Positions 33,332 through 42,339 are shown, counted from the stretch's first letter. The stretch: 64,000 bases of DNA from Novosphingobium sp. MD-1 (GCF_001014975.1 NZ_BBXA01000002.1:1-64000), one strand, 5' to 3'. The notes: generated by a model not told the origin, from the sequence alone. Numbers and translations are program-made.

Positions 33332-35422
33332 ATGATCACCACCACCATTCCCTTCGCGAAGCTGCGTGCGTCCGATGCCAATGTCCGCAAGGACACTGCC
33401 TATTCCGCAACAGGCCTCGCGGCGCTGGCCGCCTCGATCGCGGGCCATGGCTTGCTGCAGCCGCTGATCGTATCGCCCGCCCGGGGCAAGAAGACGCTCT
33501 TCGATGTCCATGCCGGCGGCCGCCGCTTGGCGGCGCTTGGCCTTCTGGTCGAGGAGGGCACGCTGGCGAAGGATCATCCCGTCGACGTGCGGCTGTGCGA
33601 GGACGAGGACGCCGCCGCGCGCGAACTCAGCCTCGCCGAGAACCTGCTGCACGAGCCGATGACCGCGGCCGAGGAATGCACCGCCTACCGTGACATCGTT
33701 GCCGAAGGGGCGAGCGCCGAGGATGTCGCGCGCCGCTTTGGCGTCACCGTGCGCCATGTCCATGGCCGCCTGCGGCTTGCCGACCTCGCCGAACCGATCT
33801 TCGCGGCGCTGGCGCAAGGAGAGATCACGCTCGATGTGGCGATGGCCTATGGCGCGGTTTCCGATCACGCGCGCCAGATCGCGGCCTGGGAGCGCTGTTC
33901 GAACGGGTGGCAGAGCGACAATCCGCAAGCCATCCGGCGCATGGTCGCTGCGGAAAGTCTGTCGGGTAGCGATCCGATCGCGCTCTTCGTTGGCGAAGCC
34001 GAATACACCGCTGCCGGCGGGCGTATCGAACGCGACCTCTTCGCCGGTGAAGGCGAGGGGACCTGGACCGATGTCGCCATCGCCCAGGATCTTGCGATGA
34101 AGAAGCTGACCTTCGAGGCGGAAGTGGCCCAGCTCGCGACAAAACTCGCCTGGGTCAGGCCAGTGCTCGCTACCCGCGTGTCCTATGACGAAACCAGGGA
34201 CCTCCATGGCTACTACCCGCAGTATTCCGAACCGTCGGTCGAAGCACAGGCGCGCATGGCCGAGATCCAGATGCGGTTGGACGCGATCGGGGACGAGCTC
34301 GATCGCATCGAGGATGAGGAGGAAGCCGACGCGCTCTATGACGAACAGGAGCAGCTCTCCGGCGAGCACGACCGGCTCGGCAAGACTGACCCGATCATCC
34401 CCGAAGACGACCTTGCCCTGATCGGGACGTTCCTGCTGCTCGACCGCGAAGGTCGGCCCACGCTGGCGCCGCAGTATTACACCAGCACGAAGCGCGCATC
34501 GGGCCATCATGCTCCCGGACAGGAGGGCAGCGCCGATGGGGCCGGTGACAACGACAGCGGCATCGAAGCCGACGGGCACGATGCCCCGGCGGACACGCTG
34601 CCCCGCACGCTCGAGGAGCAGCTGGCCAAGGATCGCCGCGACATCCTCGCCCTTCACGTCGCGCACGACCCCGCGCTGGCGCTCGATCTCGCGATCTTCA
34701 GCCTCGCCCGCGACCATGCCGGTCACTTTGGCTACAACGACACCGGATGCTCGATCCGCATCACCGACCGGTTCGAGCCTGCCGGCCTCAAGGACATTCC
34801 CCCGGGTCGCGCGCTCGAGGAGCTCGAACAGGTCCGCGTTGCGCTCCCGAATGACTGGGCGCTGGTCGAGGACAGCTTCGCCTCGTTCCTGGCGTTCCGC
34901 GCGCTCGACGAGGATGCCCGCGCCCGCTGGCTTGCCTATGCCGTCAGCCAGAGCCTGCAGGCGAGCCTTGCCACCGGCGAGCGCCGCAACCCCTTCCAGT
35001 CGCAGCTTGGCGCGTCGCTGGGCATCGATGTGGCGCAGCACTGGCGACCGGGCGCGGAGCGGTTCTTCGACCGGCTGAAGAAGAGCCAGATCCTGGCGAT
35101 CCTCGGCGCGATCGATCCCGCGATGCCGGGACGCTACGCGCTCGCCAAGAAGGGCGAACTCGCCAGCGCCGCGACGAAGCTGTGCGCGGGCGACGCCATT
35201 GTCGAACCGGCGATCCGCGCGCGCGCGATCACCTGGACGCCCGAGCCGATGCTGTTCGGCACCGGCGCGCCGGTCCCTGACCTCGAGGAGACCAGTGAAG
35301 GGGCGCTCGAGGTCGAGGGCGAGATCGAGGCCGAAGCCGAAGATGGTGCCGGCGACGAGGACGAGTCCGTCCTGTCCGACGACGATGACGACGGGATCGT
35401 GGAACTCGCCGCCGCCGCCTGA
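33332..35422 (+). CDS. ParB/RepB-like nuclease-domain protein
   Basis: A 696-residue protein; ATG 33332 is preferred over one 21 bases upstream. The N-terminal ParB domain shows FAKLRASDANVRKD, GLLQPLIVSP, FDVHAGGRRLAAL and LSLAENLLHEPMT, followed by a KorB-like helix-turn-helix (DVARRFGVTVRHVHGRL). A long C-terminal region, with a coiled acidic stretch near 315-345, ends in a run of Asp and Glu. It is much larger than partition ParB proteins (about 300) and is not next to parA, so it is more likely a leading-region ParB-like nuclease or regulator. Confidence 0.85.
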   Translation: MITTTIPFAKLRASDANVRKDTAYSATGLAALAASIAGHGLLQPLIVSPARGKKTLFDVHAGGRRLAALGLLVEEGTLAKDHPVDVRLCEDEDAAARELSLAENLLHEPMTAAEECTAYRDIVAEGASAEDVARRFGVTVRHVHGRLRLADLAEPIFAALAQGEITLDVAMAYGAVSDHARQIAAWERCSNGWQSDNPQAIRRMVAAESLSGSDPIALFVGEAEYTAAGGRIERDLFAGEGEGTWTDVAIAQDLAMKKLTFEAEVAQLATKLAWVRPVLATRVSYDETRDLHGYYPQYSEPSVEAQARMAEIQMRLDAIGDELDRIEDEEEADALYDEQEQLSGEHDRLGKTDPIIPEDDLALIGTFLLLDREGRPTLAPQYYTSTKRASGHHAPGQEGSADGAGDNDSGIEADGHDAPADTLPRTLEEQLAKDRRDILALHVAHDPALALDLAIFSLARDHAGHFGYNDTGCSIRITDRFEPAGLKDIPPGRALEELEQVRVALPNDWALVEDSFASFLAFRALDEDARARWLAYAVSQSLQASLATGERRNPFQSQLGASLGIDVAQHWRPGAERFFDRLKKSQILAILGAIDPAMPGRYALAKKGELASAATKLCAGDAIVEPAIRARAITWTPEPMLFGTGAPVPDLEETSEGALEVEGEIEAEAEDGAGDEDESVLSDDDDDGIVELAAAA

Positions 35423-35446
35423 CCCCGCCCCCGATTGCTCATGAAG

Positions 35447-35482
35447 ACGCCCGGTTCCGGTTCGCGCCGGGGTCGGGCGTTT
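35447..35482 (+). terminator. Hairpin with short T-run after the parB-like gene
   Basis: ACGCCCG (35447-35453) pairs with CGGGCGT (35474-35480), with an inner CCGG/CCGG pairing, and is followed by TTTG. It lies 24 bases after the stop and may end the transcript or attenuate the next gene at 35502. Confidence 0.5.
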
Positions 35483-35501
35483 GCTGTTCAGGAACACTGC
35501 C

Positions 35502-36527
35502 ATGCCCACTTCTGTTCATGACGCCGATGCCGGCGCGCTCCTCTCGCTCGCGATCGATCCCGATGGTTCGCGCCTCTCCCATGACGACAAGGCCACACTC
35601 GAGCAGCTCGTCGCAAGCGCTGCGTCCAGTGCCTGGTTCAACGCGTTCGAGCCCTCGCGCGAGGTGCTCGACCTCAAGCAAGGCAATGCCCTCGCGCGCG
35701 TCATTCTCGAAGCGCGTGCCGAGGGCGAGGATGGCGATGCGGCCCTTGCCCGCTCGTGCCTGATCGTGCGCGACGATCCCTGGGCCTGCGCGCGGGACCT
35801 CGCCCGCGATCTTGTCGCCCGTCACGACGCCGCGCTCCAGGACCTCACCCGACGCGCCCATGCCGGGTTGATCACGGCGCTCGCCGAACGGATCGAGCCC
35901 GTGCTGATCGATGCCGACACGTCGCGGCCGCGCGACGCCTTCGGCAGCTGCGACCGGGCCGAAGTGCTGTTCGTACTTTCTCCCACTGGCAAGCACGCGC
36001 TCGATGCCAGCATCACCAGCCACAGGCCCTGGCCGGAGTTTGGCGAACTCTGCGTGACCGAGGATCTCGTCCATGCCCTGGCGGCCATGGGCTACACGCT
36101 GGGGCAGTATCGCAAGGCCAGCGGCAATGCCCATGTCAGCCAGGTGCCGCGCGGCCGCCGCCGGATGGCGCGCCCGGACTTTGTCCGGCGCCGCGTGCCC
36201 CTGTGCATCTGGGACGACCTTCGCGAAGTGGTCGACAACGCCTGCTCCACCAACTTCCTCTTCGTGCTCTACGCCATGGTGCCGATCACCCAGCTCCTCG
36301 ATATCGACCCCGCACGAGCAATGACGTTCAGCAGGGCCGCCGTGGCGACGTGGGATCCGTGGAACGGGACGTTCCACGATGCCGTGTCGGTCCCCGCGGT
36401 CACGGTAACCCCGAAGATGGGCACGCTGATGTCCGCGGCGGGGTGGCACGCGCCCGATTCCATCTGCGGTTTCGTGCACAGCTACTACCACGCCGATCTG
36501 TCGCAGGCAGACGAAACGGCACCCTGA
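35502..36527 (+). CDS. Hypothetical protein of the leading-region cluster
   Basis: A 341-residue protein; ATG 35502 with AGGAA upstream is chosen over an ATG 21 bases earlier. It is acidic near the N-terminus and has a central conserved-looking stretch with FVRRRVPLCIWDDLREV and a C-terminal HAPDSICGFVHSYYHADL. No catalytic pattern or named family is recognised. It is in a set of unknown genes with an ArdC-type antirestriction gene next door, so an anti-defence or establishment role is a contextual guess. Confidence 0.72.
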   Translation: MPTSVHDADAGALLSLAIDPDGSRLSHDDKATLEQLVASAASSAWFNAFEPSREVLDLKQGNALARVILEARAEGEDGDAALARSCLIVRDDPWACARDLARDLVARHDAALQDLTRRAHAGLITALAERIEPVLIDADTSRPRDAFGSCDRAEVLFVLSPTGKHALDASITSHRPWPEFGELCVTEDLVHALAAMGYTLGQYRKASGNAHVSQVPRGRRRMARPDFVRRRVPLCIWDDLREVVDNACSTNFLFVLYAMVPITQLLDIDPARAMTFSRAAVATWDPWNGTFHDAVSVPAVTVTPKMGTLMSAAGWHAPDSICGFVHSYYHADLSQADETAP

Positions 36528-36568
36528 GGCGTCAGGGCAGGACGGCCGTTCGGCCGAAGCCATCCGGC

Positions 36569-36627
36569 AAAGGAAAGGGGGGGCAGGGGAGGGCGAGCAT
36601 TAGGCTCGCTTGAAGAGGAGAATCCCC
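36569..36627 (+). promoter_or_regulatory. Leader B: purine tract plus hairpin before the ardC-like gene
   Basis: A G/A run (36569-36593) leads to GCGAGC (36593-36598), loop ATTAG, GCTCGC (36604-36609), then an AGGAGA ribosome site and the ATG at 36628. It shares layout with leaders A and C. Confidence 0.55.
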
Positions 36628-37530
36628 ATGGCATCGTCACCCGCATCAACCCGCGCCGACGTCTATGCCCGTGTTACTGCGGAAATCATCGCGGCTATCG
36701 AAAACGGCGCAGGTGAATGGCGCGCGCCCTGGCATCACGACGGCAGCGCCATCGCGCGTCCTACGAACCTCGGATCGGGCAAGCGCTATCGCGGAATTAA
36801 CACGGTGGCGCTCTGGGTCGCGGCAATGGCCAGGAATTACACCTCGGGCCTGTGGGGCACGTATAGGCAGTGGGCGGCGGCAGGCGGTCAGGTCCGAAAG
36901 GGTGAACGGGCCACGACGGTCGTGTTCTGGAAGCAGTTCGAGAGCGTTGACGATGACGCCGGCGCCGATGAGGACGAAGCGGGCAGGACCCGCATGTTCG
37001 CCCGGGCCTTTTCGGTCTTCAACATCGCCCAGGTCGACGGGTACGCCGCTCCCGAAACTCCGGTTCTCCCGCAAAGCGAGCGCCATGCCCACGCGGAGGC
37101 ATTCATCGCCAGTCTTGGCATCACGACCGAATTTGGAGGCGACCAGGCCTTTTACCGTCCATCGACGGACACGGTGCATATGCCGCCCTTTGCGTGTTTC
37201 CGCGATACCGCCTCGTTCTACGGGGTCTGGATTCATGAATGTGGGCATGCCTCCGGCGCCAGTCATCGACTGGCCCGCGATCTTTCGGGCCGCTTCGGCT
37301 CCGCGTCCTATGCCGCGGAAGAATGCGTGGTCGAGATTCTGAGCGGCCTGATACTCGCCGATCTCGGTATCGCCCATCATCCCCGTCCCGATCATGCGGC
37401 CTACCTGTCATCGTGGTTGTCGGTGCTGGCCAGCGATCCGCGTGCGATCTTCACCGCCGCCAGCAAGGCCCAGCAGGCGGCCGACTGGATGTGGGAACAG
37501 CAACCCCTGGCCGAGGCGCTGGCGGCATGA
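36628..37530 (+). CDS. ArdC-like antirestriction protein (ssDNA-binding plus metallopeptidase)
   Basis: A 300-residue protein starting at ATG 36628 after AGGAGA. The N-terminal domain (about residues 8-140) reads YARVTAEIIAAIENGAG, WRAPWH, RYRGINTVALWVAA and WKQFE, the ArdC single-strand-binding domain. The C-terminal zincin-like domain has WIHECGHASGASHRL (HExxH type, about residue 202) with a downstream Glu in AAEECVVEIL. ArdC proteins protect incoming plasmid DNA from restriction, fitting early expression after transfer. Confidence 0.9.
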   Translation: MASSPASTRADVYARVTAEIIAAIENGAGEWRAPWHHDGSAIARPTNLGSGKRYRGINTVALWVAAMARNYTSGLWGTYRQWAAAGGQVRKGERATTVVFWKQFESVDDDAGADEDEAGRTRMFARAFSVFNIAQVDGYAAPETPVLPQSERHAHAEAFIASLGITTEFGGDQAFYRPSTDTVHMPPFACFRDTASFYGVWIHECGHASGASHRLARDLSGRFGSASYAAEECVVEILSGLILADLGIAHHPRPDHAAYLSSWLSVLASDPRAIFTAASKAQQAADWMWEQQPLAEALAA

Positions 37531-37931
37531 ACTTCCTGTATTCCTCGCTTCCCGTCGGCGCGCACGTCGCCTTTCACGATCTCGACGCTGCCGATGCGCC
37601 GACCTGGGCGCGCGACTATGCCCGCCTTGTCGATGACGTGCGTGACCGCGCCTCATGCGCATTCCCCTCCTTCGACCCGGTCGACTGCTGGCGCGACTGC
37701 AACGCGCGCGTGATCCTGCGCAATGCTTTCGCCGATATCGGCGTGACCACGGATGACGGACGCGCGGCCATCTGGATGGCGCGGCGCAGCGATCGGGCAT
37801 TCCGGCTTCGCTGCGAATGGGGCGAGGTCGGGGCGACGGCCCGCGCATGGCTGGACCGGTCCGCGGCGACGTTCGCGGCGGTGTTCGGCCCGCGCGCCAC
37901 TCCCTTGTCCGACCTGCCGCTGGCCGCCTGA
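37527..37931 (+). CDS. Small unknown protein coupled to the ardC-like gene
   Basis: A 134-residue protein whose ATG overlaps the ardC-like stop (ATGA, 37527-37530). It starts MNFLYSSLPVGAHVAF and has later RLRCEWGEVGATARAWLDR. No family is recognised. Tight coupling suggests the same function set, that is, protection or establishment of transferred DNA. Confidence 0.7.
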   Translation: MNFLYSSLPVGAHVAFHDLDAADAPTWARDYARLVDDVRDRASCAFPSFDPVDCWRDCNARVILRNAFADIGVTTDDGRAAIWMARRSDRAFRLRCEWGEVGATARAWLDRSAATFAAVFGPRATPLSDLPLAA

Positions 37932-37957
37932 CGAACCTCGTCCCCCGGAGAATCCCG

Positions 37958-38362
37958 ATGACCCTGATCACCCGTGGCGCCTGGCGCGCCAGTCCCTTGC
38001 GCCCAACATCGGCCACCTGGCCATTTGACTGGACCGCCGAGATCACCGCGATCGATCCCGTGTGCCGGCGGCACCAGTATGTCGGTCGCCTCGTCCAGGC
38101 CGGCGGCCGTCCGATCGGCGAGGCGCAGGCCAATCTTTCCGCCGTCGGCCTGGTGCCCGAGATGGTGCGCCTACTGAAAGCCGTCGCCGGCGTCATCGCG
38201 ATGAGCGATCCCGAAGACGACACCTTCGCCGACAGCGCGGCAGACTGCCTCGCGGCGTTGCTCGACCATCGCAATGCCCTGCATGCAGTGCTGCGCACGC
38301 TGGGGGCGGCGCAGGACGGTGACGGCCGGAATACGGATATTCCACGCCTGGGAGTACGATAG
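37958..38362 (+). CDS. Small unknown protein of the leading-region cluster
   Basis: A 134-residue protein from ATG 37958, after CGGAG; longer upstream frame parts overlap the preceding gene and are rejected. It has a segment RHQYVGRLVQAGGRPIGEAQ, then a helical C-terminus with DCLAALLDHRNALHAVLR. No family is recognised. The next gene begins directly after its stop. Confidence 0.68.
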   Translation: MTLITRGAWRASPLRPTSATWPFDWTAEITAIDPVCRRHQYVGRLVQAGGRPIGEAQANLSAVGLVPEMVRLLKAVAGVIAMSDPEDDTFADSAADCLAALLDHRNALHAVLRTLGAAQDGDGRNTDIPRLGVR

Positions 38363-39049
38363 ATGACCGATTACTATACGAGCCTGTGCTTCGGTGTCCG
38401 CATCAACGCCATCGATGCCGCGCTTCTGCGGGAAGTCGAGGAGCTGTGCGCCGATCTCGGCAATGGCCTCGTGACGGCCGACCAGGAGGCGAAGCGGTAT
38501 TCCGGGATGTCGGACGCATTCCGAACGCTCTTTCCGATGCGGGATCGTCAAGCGCCTTTCGCCGGTGTGCGATCCCTGTTCACGGACCCGGACTATCCGG
38601 TGATATCCGCCGATCTGATCTATGCGGAGGGCTCCGAGGATACCGAGGTGGACCTTTATGTTTCAGGGAACCAGGCCGATCCCTGGGAGATCGCCAACAT
38701 GCTGCGCGTCGTCGCACCGTCGTCGTTGCCGTTCCGTTTCGGCTACGCCTGCACAGCGTCGCGCATGCATCTCGATTCACAAAGTGGCGGCGAGATCGAA
38801 GTGCGGGCCGACAGGATCGTCCATCTGGCCGATATGGGGGAGGATATTGACGCGCATGCCCTGGTGATCGCCGCGTCTCACGAAGAGGGCCTGTCGTTCT
38901 GGAATGCCGAAGCCGGTTGGAGCGAATTGAAATCCGCCACGGTCTACAAGGAACGGGATCGCGCCAGCGTCACGCTGCCACTGCACACTCCGCCCGCGGT
39001 CTGGATGCAATTGCCACCACGCCATGCTTTTTTCGAGGTATTGTCATGA
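38363..39049 (+). CDS. Unknown protein of the leading-region cluster
   Basis: A 228-residue acidic protein starting directly after the previous stop and ending in an ATGA overlap with the split zinc-ribbon gene. It begins with DYYTSLCFGVRI and continues with VEELCADLGNGLV and a mixed alpha/beta pattern. No family is recognised. Codon use is like its neighbours. Confidence 0.7.
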   Translation: MTDYYTSLCFGVRINAIDAALLREVEELCADLGNGLVTADQEAKRYSGMSDAFRTLFPMRDRQAPFAGVRSLFTDPDYPVISADLIYAEGSEDTEVDLYVSGNQADPWEIANMLRVVAPSSLPFRFGYACTASRMHLDSQSGGEIEVRADRIVHLADMGEDIDAHALVIAASHEEGLSFWNAEAGWSELKSATVYKERDRASVTLPLHTPPAVWMQLPPRHAFFEVLS

Positions 39050-39423
39050 CTGCGCCCTATCTGGCGTATCGCTGCCCGGTCTGCGGATCGGAAGAATGAG
39101 GCAACGACGCCAACGCTGGTTGGGATGTGGTCACGCAAAGCAGCGTGCTGCTCGGCGAATTTGACAACCAGTGGTGCAACACCTGTGGAGACGTGCGGTT
39201 GGAAGAATTCGCGATCACCGATTCCGTGCGGATCGCGGTCATCGATCAGCAGCGTGCCCGGCTCGTGGTCGAGGGCGCGGCGCAGGATCTTCTCGAGGCC
39301 GCGCGCATGGCGCTGTGCGCCCTCAGCGACCAGCGCACCGCGCGCGTGAAAGGCTACGACGTCCTCGCGCACGACAAGCTGATCGCCGCCATTGCCCAGG
39401 CCGAAGGAAAGCCACGTCCATGA
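39046..39423 (+). pseudogene. Small zinc-ribbon gene split by an in-frame TGA
   Basis: A single reading frame runs from ATG 39046, overlapping the previous stop, to 39423, but has a TGA at 39097-39099 after 17 codons. The part before the stop ends CPVCGSEE; the part after it has NQWCNTCGDVRLEEF and continues as a normal 100-residue protein. The two cysteine pairs together make a typical four-Cys zinc ribbon, so the TGA interrupts one domain. A downstream GTG at 39127 could restart translation, giving 98 residues. It may be a nonsense mutation, recoding or a sequencing error. Confidence 0.7.
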
Positions 39424-39677
39424 TGGAAACCATGCTGGTGTTCTCCACAGCGCACCTCACCAAGGGAACCTGCAACACCTGGTTGCACCACGCTTCCCTT
39501 GTCGCCTACCCGAAGGGCGATGTCGGTTGGTTCGTGCACGTCCCGGACTCGACACCCGGAGATGTGCCCGCTGATCTCGCCGAATGCCTCGATCAGGCAA
39601 GGGCGCTCAACTGCGACTGGATCATGTTCGATCGCGATGCCGACGCCCTGTCCATCCTGCCGACATACGCCTGGTGA
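39420..39677 (+). CDS. Small unknown protein
   Basis: An 85-residue protein starting at ATG 39420 (overlapping the previous stop) or the adjacent ATG 39423. It reads LVFSTAHLTKGTCNTWL, then GDVGWFVHVPDS and a C-terminal DWIMFDRDADALSILPTY. The overall pattern suggests a compact alpha/beta fold often seen as a small plasmid protein; I cannot name a family. It is followed by leader C. Confidence 0.72.
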   Translation: MMETMLVFSTAHLTKGTCNTWLHHASLVAYPKGDVGWFVHVPDSTPGDVPADLAECLDQARALNCDWIMFDRDADALSILPTYAW

Positions 39678-39698
39678 GGGCGCATCGCCGGTCGGCGA

Positions 39699-39761
39699 GA
39701 AGAAAGCAGAGGGGGAAGGGGAGTGGCGAGCAATTCCGCTCGCCAGAAAGTTCCGAACCCC
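39699..39761 (+). promoter_or_regulatory. Leader C: purine tract plus hairpin before the gene at 39762
   Basis: A G/A run (39699-39726) leads to a perfect stem, GGCGAGC (39725-39731), loop AATTCC, GCTCGCC (39738-39744), followed by AGAAAGTTCC and the ATG at 39762. The layout and the GAAAGTTCC stretch match leader A; the stem sequence matches leader B. Confidence 0.55.
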
Positions 39762-40112
39762 ATGCTCTGCGACAGCGATCGTTTTGCCTTCATTCCCCGG
39801 CGCATCCATGGCTTTTCCAGTACCGGGAACGCCTATGACGCTACCCAGACCGACGAAAAGATCGACAGCGGCGATACACTGCTGATCTTGCCTGAGGGCG
39901 TCGTCGGCGTTGCCCATTGCTGGCCCTTTGCGGTCACGCAGGAGGCCGGCAAACTCCACGCCGTCAAGCCGATGGCGCACGAGACGCTGAGCGATTTCGC
40001 GAGCGCCTTCAACGTAACCGCCGACGACATCGAGGCAGCCCTCGATCTCGCCAGGGCTCTGGGCTTCGCCATCGATCCTGCATTGGCCGCACTCGACGCG
40101 CCCGCCGTCTGA
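39762..40112 (+). CDS. Small unknown protein downstream of leader C
   Basis: A 116-residue protein from ATG 39762; a GTG at 39723 lies within the hairpin and is rejected. It has FIPRRIHGFSSTGN near the start, an acidic middle, and a helical C-terminus with DIEAALDLARALGFA. No family is recognised. It opens a run of same-strand genes through 42334. Confidence 0.65.
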   Translation: MLCDSDRFAFIPRRIHGFSSTGNAYDATQTDEKIDSGDTLLILPEGVVGVAHCWPFAVTQEAGKLHAVKPMAHETLSDFASAFNVTADDIEAALDLARALGFAIDPALAALDAPAV

Positions 40113-40135
40113 CATCCCTAAACGGGAGTACACCC

Positions 40136-40507
40136 ATGCTTACAATCGCCCCGCCGGCGGGCGCGCCAACGCGCCTGGAACAGATCGCCCACCTCAACGA
40201 CCGTGCCCGTCTCGGCCTCGACCGCACCGCGCGGATCGTGGTGACGCGCAATTGCCTCGCGACGCTGGGACCGATCGAAGGGCCGGTCGCCATGCTCAAC
40301 CAGGCGCGGCTCATGGCCGCGGCGCGCAGCTGCACCTTCAGCGCCGACAGCCCCGAACGCGACCTCGGCGTGTTCGCGATCGATGGACACACCGTCTGGG
40401 TGAAGATCGACAGCTACGATCGCAATCTCGAATACGGCTCCGACGATCCCGCCGACCCGGTCCTGACCACCCGTGTGGTCACCATTCTCCTGCCGGAGGA
40501 CTGGTGA
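40136..40507 (+). CDS. DUF3768-family protein
   Basis: A 123-residue protein from ATG 40136 with GGGAG upstream. It follows the DUF3768 pattern: IAHLNDRARLGLDRTARIVV, then CTFSADSPERDLGVF, DGHTVWVKIDSYDRNLEYG and a closing DPVLTTRVVTILL. Members are common on alphaproteobacterial plasmids and have no assigned function. The stop shares a base with the next start (TGATG). Confidence 0.82.
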   Translation: MLTIAPPAGAPTRLEQIAHLNDRARLGLDRTARIVVTRNCLATLGPIEGPVAMLNQARLMAAARSCTFSADSPERDLGVFAIDGHTVWVKIDSYDRNLEYGSDDPADPVLTTRVVTILLPEDW

Positions 40508-41769
40508 TGGCGCGGGTCGAGACGGTCACCCCGTTCGACCCGGCCGAGGCCGCCAGCTGGATGGCGCGCGGGCGGCCGCCGGCGGACGCAGCACGGCTCG
40601 CGTCGATCTGGCGGCGGTATCCCGACCTTCCAGCGTCAGCCCCTGCCGATGACCGGATGCGGCGCCTGCGCGATCGGGCCATGGCCATGCGTGCCTTTCA
40701 CGATGCGCTCGATCGCCGGAACCAACAGGCACGCGAGATCCGCAACTTCGCGTACACCGCGTCCCGGATCGCGCAAGGCGTCGGGGACGATCGCGACCGG
40801 GCGATCCTCGCCGGACGTGATCGCCATGGCTACCGGTGGATGCCGTCGGTCCGTTACGCCGAGGGGCTGATGGTCGCGCGAGGCGGTCGGGCTTATGCTC
40901 CCCACTGCACTGGCGAGGAACGGGACGCCTACGATCGCGGGTTTGCCGAGGGCGGTGGCGATCCCGGCGATATCTTCGATGCCGCCCGGCGCGCGCTGCG
41001 CGTCGCGGTTGCCCGGCAGACACCTGCCGAACCCGCGTTGGCCAGACCCTTGCCGAGTACATGGCCCAAGCCCGATGACGCCCGCAGGCCTACACCCTGG
41101 TCGCGACGCCTCATTATCCTGGGTGCCGCGGAAGCCGGCCTTGCCAGCGGCGAGGCCGATTGCCCCATGGTCCTGCCCACGCTGCTGGCGCGCGAAGGTG
41201 CGGCGGACACGATCATCCTGATCGTTGCAGGCGGTGTCCTGGTCGATCGGGAATCCTGCGTCACAGCCAGCACCTGGCCCCCACCGCCGGCGGACCTGCC
41301 GGCCCTGCTTGCCGACCGTGATGTCGACGACATTCTCGTTGCCGCGCAAGGCGCCGACCTCGCCGTCATCGATGCCCACGCTTCTCTCCTGCCACTAGCC
41401 CGCCACCAGGAGCGGCTGCGCCATACGGCGGCGCTTCAGCGCGCGCAGTTCGCCCTGTGGCTCGATCGGGGCCTGTGTGCCGGCGAAAGCAGGGCTGCCG
41501 GACACATCCGCTGGGGGAAGGTCAACCGTGGCCTGGTAGCCCGCCTTGGCGAATTGACCGCGACCTACACCGGCAAGGATGCCCAAGGGCACCGGATCGC
41601 TATCACGCTGACGGCGACCGGAACACCGGCAGCCGGCTATGTGGCCTGCGATGGTGCCGAGCTCGCCCCTGCGGTGTTCGTCTCCCGTCGCAAGGCCGTT
41701 CGCGGGGCCATGGAAGGGGCGCTGCGCCGTTTCGCAGGCGCAATCCGGCTCCCGGCCAGCACAAGATGA
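40507..41769 (+). CDS. Unknown plasmid protein
   Basis: A 420-residue protein starting in overlap with the DUF3768 gene. The N-terminal part is Arg- and Asp-rich (PADAARLASIWRRYP, MRRLRDRAMAMRAF). The C-terminal part contains LIVAGGVLVDRESCV and ATYTGKDAQGHRIAITLTAT, suggestive of beta structure. No family is recognised. It is probably co-transcribed with the DUF3768 gene. Confidence 0.72.
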   Translation: MARVETVTPFDPAEAASWMARGRPPADAARLASIWRRYPDLPASAPADDRMRRLRDRAMAMRAFHDALDRRNQQAREIRNFAYTASRIAQGVGDDRDRAILAGRDRHGYRWMPSVRYAEGLMVARGGRAYAPHCTGEERDAYDRGFAEGGGDPGDIFDAARRALRVAVARQTPAEPALARPLPSTWPKPDDARRPTPWSRRLIILGAAEAGLASGEADCPMVLPTLLAREGAADTIILIVAGGVLVDRESCVTASTWPPPPADLPALLADRDVDDILVAAQGADLAVIDAHASLLPLARHQERLRHTAALQRAQFALWLDRGLCAGESRAAGHIRWGKVNRGLVARLGELTATYTGKDAQGHRIAITLTATGTPAAGYVACDGAELAPAVFVSRRKAVRGAMEGALRRFAGAIRLPASTR

Positions 41770-41819
41770 TCGGGGGCATGGCCATCCCCCTCACGTCGTG
41801 ACCTTGCCAGAGCGGCTTC

Positions 41820-42086
41820 ATGACGTCAGACATCCGACAAAACAGGGCGCACCTCATGACTCGCAATCTTGCGACCTTCGACAATGCCATGCGCGTCGCC
41901 GGCGCGCTGGCCGACGATCACGACCGCGACTATGCGCTGGTCCGCACGGGCGATCCAGGCCGGCCCTATGTGGTCGAGGCGTTCGCCAGTCAGCCCGGCA
42001 TCGTCGCCCTGATCTGCGCCGATCCCGAGATCGCGTTGCGCTGGGTGTCCTCGGTTACCGCAGAGGTCTACCCGCTGTGGGAATGA
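41820..42086 (+). CDS. Small unknown protein
   Basis: An 88-residue frame; a second in-frame ATG at 41856 would give 76 residues (MTRNLATFDNAMRV) and is equally possible. It has ADDHDRDYALVRTGDPGRPYVVEAF, then a hydrophobic C-terminal stretch. It ends in ATGA overlap with the next small gene. No family is recognised. Confidence 0.6.
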   Translation: MTSDIRQNRAHLMTRNLATFDNAMRVAGALADDHDRDYALVRTGDPGRPYVVEAFASQPGIVALICADPEIALRWVSSVTAEVYPLWE

Positions 42087-42334
42087 TCGCGCGCCTTTGC
42101 CTGGCAGCGGTGCTGTTATCCAGCGCGGCCGGATGCAGCCGGCAGCCAACTTATGCCGGCGAGCCTTGCGTCATCACCGTTCACCTGGATCGACCGGACG
42201 CTGCCCGCGCGCGCGGGCCGGGCCGGGAAGGGGTGCGCGGTCCTTGCGCGGGAGGCAGCGCCACCGGCACGCCCCGCAATGATGACGACGGCGCGGGGCA
42301 CCAATCCGCTGACGGTGAAGTCGCTGACGCCTGA
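42083..42334 (+). CDS. Possible small lipoprotein
   Basis: An 83-codon frame overlapping the previous stop. The N-terminus is a plausible lipoprotein signal (hydrophobic run ending SSAAGC). After residue 30 the sequence is low-complexity and another frame is also open, so a frameshift or a wrong frame is possible. It stops 5 bases before the convergent DUF1173 gene. Confidence 0.4.
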   Translation: MIARLCLAAVLLSSAAGCSRQPTYAGEPCVITVHLDRPDAARARGPGREGVRGPCAGGSATGTPRNDDDGAGHQSADGEVADA

Positions 42335-42339
42335 AAGTC

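Noticed and set aside
33332..35422. Partition ParB of this plasmid
   Set aside because: It is not next to parA, is over twice the usual length, and the parA gene already has a coupled small partner.
33083..35509. 808-codon minus-strand frame opposite the ParB-like gene
   Set aside because: The plus strand shows conserved ParB motifs; the antisense frame has low-complexity composition and no motif.
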